From contig NZ_JAMZEA010000006.1 of assembly GCF_024172125.1 (NCBI RefSeq), positions 682,001 through 746,000 on the forward strand: a DNA stretch of 64,000 nucleotides. Reading direction: 5' to 3'. The notes below the pieces were generated by a model. It did no database searches. It was given only the letters and a program-made list of their open reading frames with translations, and was not told the DNA's origin. The translations under genes and the position numbers were made by a program. The DNA comes from Actinomadura rupiterrae. GTDB lineage: Bacteria; Actinomycetota; Actinomycetes; Streptosporangiales; Streptosporangiaceae. This document shows positions 60,084 through 64,000 of the stretch, in pieces; position 1 is the first letter of the stretch, and every line of letters starts with the position of its first letter.

Positions 60084-60218
60084 GCACGTCGCGCGGCACG
60101 CCACGTCGCGCGACACGCCAGGTAGCGCGAGAGACCAGGCAGTGCGAGAGGCCAGGTAGCGCGACGCGCCACGTCGCGCGACATGCGAGCAGCGCCACAT
60201 GCCACGTAGCGCGCTGCA
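60084..60218. repeat. tandem array, eight 17-bp units
   Basis: Units of the type CCACGTCGCGCGACACG and CCAGGTAGCGCGAGAGA repeat eight times (one is 16 bp), starting 10 bp after the protease stop. The following 245 bp to the next protease hold its promoter region and no gene. Confidence 0.9.
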
Positions 60219-60463
60219 GCTCGTAGCTCCGAGCGAGGGTGCGGTGTCCCGGCGGCCGACGGGGCGCCGCACTCGGCCCGACTACAAGTGTCAAACCAGT
60301 AGCCATGCCCGGTTTCGCCGATTTATCCCGAACGTTTTTCGCCAACTCCCGCGGTCCGAGATAAGCATGATCGTCCCTAGGCGCGCGGCCCGCCGCCAAC
60401 GGATGCTCGGCTCACTCCGGGTGCGTCGCCCAGGACGCATCCGAACCCCCCGGGAGGCTCCCC

Positions 60464-61342
60464 GTGCGTACCCCGCACCCGCGTACCCGCACTGCCCTGA
60501 CCGTGTCCGCCGCCGCGCTCCTCACCACCGCCGTCACCGTCCCGGCCGCGCAGGCGCAGCCGACCGCCCCCGCCGACGCCCAGCAGGTCATGGCCGCGCT
60601 CCAGCGCGACGCGTCCGTCCCCGGCACCGCCTGGGGCGCCGACCGCACCGGCAAGGTCGTGCTGTCGATCGACAGCACCGTCACCGGCGCCAAGCTCGCC
60701 AAGGTCAAGGCCGCCGCCGCCAAGCAGGGCAAGGCCGTCCGGATCGAGCGGGTGGCCGGGGCGTTCCACCTGTACACCGCCGGCGGCGACGCGATCTACA
60801 CCGGCCAGTACCGCTGCTCGCTCGGCTTCAACGTCAAGAAGAGCGGCGCCTACTACTTCCTGACCGCCGGGCACTGCACGAACCTCGGCTCCACCTGGTA
60901 CTCCAACTCCTCGCACACCGCCGTGCTCGGCACGACGGCGGGCAGCAGCTTCCCGGGCCACGACTACGGCATCGTGAAGTACTCCTCCACCCCGACCGAC
61001 ACGCAGGGCGGCGTGGACCTCTACCCCGGCTTCCGCGACATCACCTCCGCGGCCACCCCGTCCGTCGGGCAGACCGTGTACCGCAGCGGCAGCACCACGC
61101 ACGTCCACTCCGGCACGGTCACCGCGCTCAACCAGACCGTCAACTACGCCGAGGGCACCGTCCGCGGCCTGATCAGGACGACCGTGTGCGCCGAGCCGGG
61201 CGACAGCGGCGGCTCGCTGTTCGCCGGCAACACCGCGCTCGGCCTGACCTCCGGCGGCAGCGGCAACTGCTCCTCCGGCGGGACGACCTTCTTCCAGCCC
61301 GTCACCGCCGCGCTCAGCGCGTTCGGCGCGTCCGTCTACTAA
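60464..61342 (+). CDS. secreted S1 serine protease, streptogrisin type, short pro-region
   Basis: A 292-residue paralogue of the preceding protease. Signal peptide TVSAAALLTTAVTVPAAQAQ; a short pro-segment with VMAALQRDASVPGTAWGAD; triad His in YFLTAGHCTN, Asp in GHDYGIVKYS, Ser in EPGDSGGSLF. It lacks the 75-residue first part of the pro-region found in its neighbour, so its folding may be faster or depend on other factors. GTG with GGGAGG upstream. A gene-duplication pair is the simplest history. Confidence 0.92.
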   Translation: MRTPHPRTRTALTVSAAALLTTAVTVPAAQAQPTAPADAQQVMAALQRDASVPGTAWGADRTGKVVLSIDSTVTGAKLAKVKAAAAKQGKAVRIERVAGAFHLYTAGGDAIYTGQYRCSLGFNVKKSGAYYFLTAGHCTNLGSTWYSNSSHTAVLGTTAGSSFPGHDYGIVKYSSTPTDTQGGVDLYPGFRDITSAATPSVGQTVYRSGSTTHVHSGTVTALNQTVNYAEGTVRGLIRTTVCAEPGDSGGSLFAGNTALGLTSGGSGNCSSGGTTFFQPVTAALSAFGASVY

Positions 61343-61388
61343 ACCCAGCCGGTTAGCCGGCCCCTTGGGCCACCTGCCCCGGTCAGTT

Positions 61389-61422
61389 CCCCGGTCGGAC
61401 GGGTCATACCGTCCGGCCGGGG
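61389..61422. terminator. shared hairpin overlapping the SnoaL-like stop codon
   Basis: CCCCGGTCGGACGG pairs with CCGTCCGGCCGGGG (14 bp, one G-T wobble) around GTCATA. The TCA inside the loop is the SnoaL-like stop. It lies between convergent genes and probably ends both transcripts. A smaller GCCGG-TTAG-CCGGC hairpin precedes it at 61348-61361. Confidence 0.7.
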
Positions 61423-61763
61423 AACAGGGACTCCCGGCGGACGATGCGGCCGTCGCGGAACAGGTGCCAGTCGGTGAAGCGCAGGTCGACCGGCGAGCCG
61501 TCCCGCAGCCGCCCGGCGAAGCCGCCGCGCACCGCGACCCACTCGTCGCCGGGCAGCACCTGGTCGAGCCGGTGCGCGCCGGACGCGATCACCCGCTCGT
61601 CCCGGTAGAAGCGGCGCAGCGCGTCGATCCCGACGATGGTCGGGGTGCCCTGGCGCTCGTAGACGATCTCGTCGTGGAACAGCGCGAGCATGTCGTCCAG
61701 CCGGTCGGCGTCGACCAGCTCGTAGTAGGTCCGGACGAGCTTCTCCAGTTCGGATCCGGCCAT
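61404..61763 (-). CDS. SnoaL-like/NTF2-fold protein
   Basis: A 119-residue NTF2-like domain (LVRTYYELVDADRLDDMLAL, ERQGTPTIVGIDALRRFYRD). Such small proteins act as cyclases, isomerases or lipocalin-like factors; in biosynthetic clusters their roles are various. ATG has GGAGG five bases upstream. It is the last gene of the leftward NRPS operon visible here, 24 bp after the type II thioesterase. Confidence 0.8.
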   Translation of the reverse strand: MAGSELEKLVRTYYELVDADRLDDMLALFHDEIVYERQGTPTIVGIDALRRFYRDERVIASGAHRLDQVLPGDEWVAVRGGFAGRLRDGSPVDLRFTDWHLFRDGRIVRRESLFPGRTV

Positions 61764-61787
61764 CACGCCCTCCTCGGGGGTTCCGGT

Positions 61788-62537
61788 TCAGTGCCCAGAC
61801 GCGGGGACCTGCAGCCGGGTCAGCACCTCGCGGACCACCGCGTCCCGCTCCTGCTGCAGGTAGAAGTGGCCGCCGGGGAGCACCTTCAGCGCGAAGTCCG
61901 CGGTGGTGGTGTCGCGCCAGCGTCCGGCCTGCTCGACGGGGACGTCCCGGTCGGCGTCGCCGACGAGCGCGGTGACCGGAACGTCCAGCTTCGGCGCGTC
62001 CGCGGCCGGTTCGTACGCCTCGACCAGCGCGAAGTCGTTGCGGACGTACGGCAGGACGAGTTCCCGCAGCTCGGGATCGGTCAGGGCGTCGGCGTCGGAC
62101 CCGCCTAGCGCGACCATCTCGGCCACCACGCCGTCGTCGTCCAGCGTGGAGATCGTCCGCCGCGCGTCCTGCCAGCCCTGCGGGGCACGCGCGCCCGAAA
62201 CGAACAGGTGCGCGGGCGGCAGGCCGCGTTCCTGCATGAGCAGCGCGGTCTCGTAGGCGACCAGCGCGCCCATGCTGTGTCCGAAAAGCACGGCCGGACG
62301 GTCCGCGTGCTGCGCGAGCGCGCCGGCGATCAGCTTCGCGAGCCGCCGCGCGTCCGGGATCAGGGCGTCGCCGATCCGGTCGGCGCGTCCGGGGTACTGG
62401 ACGGCGTGCAGCTCGACGGCCGGGCCGACCGCCTCGGCCCAGCTCCGGTAGAACACCGCCGAGCCGCCCGCGTGCGGGAAGCAGAACAGGCGCAGCGGCG
62501 CCCAGGGACGGCCGGTCACGCAGCGGAACCAGGTCAT
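61788..62537 (-). CDS. type II thioesterase
   Basis: A 249-residue alpha/beta hydrolase with PHAGGSAVFYRSWAE at the N-terminus, nucleophile GHSMGALVAYE and catalytic His in PGGHFYLQ, the standard type II thioesterase pattern. It would remove misprimed acyl or aminoacyl groups from the carrier domains of the adjacent NRPS. Its ATG overlaps the GNAT stop as ATGA. Confidence 0.93.
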   Translation of the reverse strand: MTWFRCVTGRPWAPLRLFCFPHAGGSAVFYRSWAEAVGPAVELHAVQYPGRADRIGDALIPDARRLAKLIAGALAQHADRPAVLFGHSMGALVAYETALLMQERGLPPAHLFVSGARAPQGWQDARRTISTLDDDGVVAEMVALGGSDADALTDPELRELVLPYVRNDFALVEAYEPAADAPKLDVPVTALVGDADRDVPVEQAGRWRDTTTADFALKVLPGGHFYLQQERDAVVREVLTRLQVPASGH

Positions 62538-63202
62538 GGGACGAGATCCTCGACTTCCTCGGTGACGTCGGATGCGGCGAGGCGGGGGTCGTGCGGCAGC
62601 GGCCAGGGGGCCACGCGCGGGTCGGGGACGACCTTGGGCCCGGTGGACGCGGCGGCGACGGTGAAGCCCCGCCGCCGGTAGTTGGCGATCGCGTTCGGAT
62701 GGTCCAGCGTGCTGGTGCGCAGCCACACTCGGGTCGCGGGCCCGGACCGCTCGGCCCACAGCCTGCCGCGCTGCCAGGCGCGCCGGGTGCACTGCTCGAC
62801 GAGGTAGCCGCCGTAGCGGCGGCCGACGAACGCCGGGGTGAGGCCGACCAGGTGGATCTCGGTGTCGCCGCCGGGCTGCGCCTCGATCTCGAAGTACCCG
62901 GCGACGGTGCCCTCGGCCATGACGATCCAGGTGGACAGCTCGGGGCGGTCCACCCAGCGGGCCCAGTCCGCGTGCGACCAGCCGAACCGGTCGGTCCAGC
63001 AGACCCGCGCGCCGACCGCCGCGTAGAGCGCGCGGTTGACGTCCGGCGACGGCACCCGGGCGAGGGTGAAGGTCATCTCGACGGACGGGAGCGGCGCGGG
63101 CCGCAGCCCGGAGGGGTCGCGCATCTCCATCGTCCACTCGGTGACCGCCGGGACCTCGACCGCCCCGAAAAGCGGGCCGGGGTCGGGGGCCGGGTCAGCC
63201 AC
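62534..63202 (-). CDS. GNAT-family N-acetyltransferase
   Basis: The 222-residue protein has a C-terminal GNAT fold (TEIHLVGLTPAFVGRRYGGY, NAIANYRRRGFTVAAASTGP). It lies between MbtH and the type II thioesterase with overlaps of 8 and 4 bp, so it belongs to the NRPS pathway and may acylate a side-chain amine, as in some hydroxamate siderophores (inference). GTG start. Confidence 0.85.
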   Translation of the reverse strand: MADPAPDPGPLFGAVEVPAVTEWTMEMRDPSGLRPAPLPSVEMTFTLARVPSPDVNRALYAAVGARVCWTDRFGWSHADWARWVDRPELSTWIVMAEGTVAGYFEIEAQPGGDTEIHLVGLTPAFVGRRYGGYLVEQCTRRAWQRGRLWAERSGPATRVWLRTSTLDHPNAIANYRRRGFTVAAASTGPKVVPDPRVAPWPLPHDPRLAASDVTEEVEDLVP

Positions 63203-63404
63203 CCATGGCCTCCACCAGGCTGCTCGGGCGCATGTCGGTCCAGTTCGCCTCGACGTAGGCGACGCAGGCGGCGCGGGTGTCGGCCTGCTTGGCGACCGTC
63301 CAGCCTGCGGGGACCTCGGCGAACGACGGCCAGAGCGAGTGCTGGCCCTCGCCGTTCACCAGCACGAGGAACGTGCCGTCGGGGTCCTCGAACGGGTTGG
63401 TCAT
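63195..63404 (-). CDS. MbtH-like protein
   Basis: A 69-residue MbtH-family chaperone with NPFEDPDGTFLVLVNGEGQH, SLWPSFAEVPAGW and a W-x-D-M-R-P end (NWTDMRPSSL). It binds and activates adenylation domains of the NRPS. ATG overlaps the NRPS stop as ATGA, so translation is coupled. Confidence 0.96.
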   Translation of the reverse strand: MTNPFEDPDGTFLVLVNGEGQHSLWPSFAEVPAGWTVAKQADTRAACVAYVEANWTDMRPSSLVEAMGG

Positions 63405-64000
63405 GGGGTGGTCCTTCCTGCCGGGTTGTGGGGAGTGGTGCCTGTCTGGCCGCTGGGGGTCGCGTCGAGCGCGGCGGCGAGCACGGGGCCCATCGCGGCG
63501 ACCGGTCCGGGGTCCATCAGGGCGTGGTGCTCGGCGTCCACGGGGTGCTCGGTGATCGTGCCGTCCACGACCGGGCCCCAGTGCGCGAGCGGCTCGGGCG
63601 CGCCCGCCGGACGGTCCCGGAGCGCGGTGAAGAACAGCAGGTCGCCGCGGAACCGGCCGGGCGTGTACAGCTCGGCCTGCCGGATGCCCGCCTGGTAGGC
63701 GCGGAACACGCGGACGAGGTCGTCCTCGCCGAGGGTGGACAGCGCGTCGCCGCGCGCCGCGAGCAGCTCCATGATCTTCCGGACGTCGGGCTCGCCCCCG
63801 GAGATCACCGCCGCCGGATCGACGCCGATCGCGCCGAGCACCTCGGGCAGGACGTCGCGCTCGGCGGAGTCGAGATCCTGGCCGTGGTAGGAGTCGATCA
63901 GCGCGAGCAGCGCGACCTCCTCGCCGCCCTGTTGCAGCAGGCAGGCCGCCTCGAAGGCGATGAGCCCGCCGAGCGACCAGCCCGCCAGGTGGTAGGGCCC
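63401..64000 (-). CDS. non-ribosomal peptide synthetase, C-terminal thioesterase domain (5' part outside window)
   Basis: The 199 visible residues are open to the window edge. They begin YHLAGWSLGGLIAFEAACLL, the nucleophile elbow of a type I thioesterase, then ALIDSY and, near the end, a His in WGPVVDGTITEHPVDAEHHA that would complete the triad. This domain releases the peptide by hydrolysis or cyclisation. The upstream modules are not visible. The MbtH and GNAT neighbours suggest a siderophore or other peptide product. Confidence 0.92.
   Translation of the reverse strand, partial: GPYHLAGWSLGGLIAFEAACLLQQGGEEVALLALIDSYHGQDLDSAERDVLPEVLGAIGVDPAAVISGGEPDVRKIMELLAARGDALSTLGEDDLVRVFRAYQAGIRQAELYTPGRFRGDLLFFTALRDRPAGAPEPLAHWGPVVDGTITEHPVDAEHHALMDPGPVAAMGPVLAAALDATPSGQTGTTPHNPAGRTTP

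Overview
The window is about 72% GC with dense actinobacterial genes, many GTG/TTG starts and Streptomyces/Actinomadura-type families (OtsA, AfsR/SARP, LAL-LuxR regulators, streptogrisin-like proteases, SPFH/GPP34, an MbtH-containing NRPS locus). It is most likely a chromosomal segment of a filamentous actinomycete, perhaps Thermomonosporaceae (inference from gene content only). I see no rRNA, tRNA or CRISPR.

Layout. 0-9.7 kb: the end of an anti-sigma-type ATPase, trehalose-6-phosphate synthase, a DoxX/MarR divergent pair, a YbaK-like deacylase, a DedA - histidine kinase - response regulator operon, an Ala-rich helical protein and a small zinc-ribbon membrane protein. 9.7-13.9 kb: a molybdopterin oxidoreductase coupled to a MarR regulator, divergent from a membrane protein, then a second small membrane protein related to the first. 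14.2-27.9 kb: an accessory region. It holds a DUF4041/GIY-YIG protein, an RloC-like SMC ATPase carrying a single-base frameshift, a small helical partner, a MazG-like pyrophosphohydrolase, a DUF2075 nuclease-helicase, an intact IS256-family element with an 8-bp target duplication, an excisionase/sigma-like pair, a gene interrupted by five tandem copies of a 7-bp repeat (a candidate ON/OFF switch), and an NB-ARC/TPR protein with a degenerate P-loop. 28-44.4 kb: an AfsR-like regulator, two DHA2 transporters, an SPFH - ribbon-helix-helix - GPP34 operon behind a promoter with an embedded operator, an acyltransferase, an exonuclease, an HATPase-ankyrin reading frame, MscS and a CocE-type hydrolase. 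46-58.6 kb: Bcp peroxiredoxin, a cyclotransferase-like protein and a serpin lipoprotein in one operon, a GT4 glycosyltransferase, a LAL regulator, a reductase/SDR pair, a patatin, an ornithine cyclodeaminase homologue and an Mce-type ABC ATPase. 59-64 kb: two tandem streptogrisin-like proteases, then the end of a leftward NRPS cluster (thioesterase domain, MbtH, GNAT, type II thioesterase, SnoaL-like).

Three signals stand out. (1) The 7-bp repeat at 24497-24531: with one or four copies the two halves of the gene join in frame, with the five present they do not. (2) A putative anti-phage cluster at 14.2-21.4 kb. (3) At least seven unrelated tandem-repeat arrays (unit lengths 14, 17, 21, 24, 30, about 43 and about 600 bp) lying between genes, usually just after stop codons. 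A further pattern is that about nine genes have a TANNNT box 6-7 nt before the start codon and no Shine-Dalgarno sequence, as expected for leaderless mRNAs.
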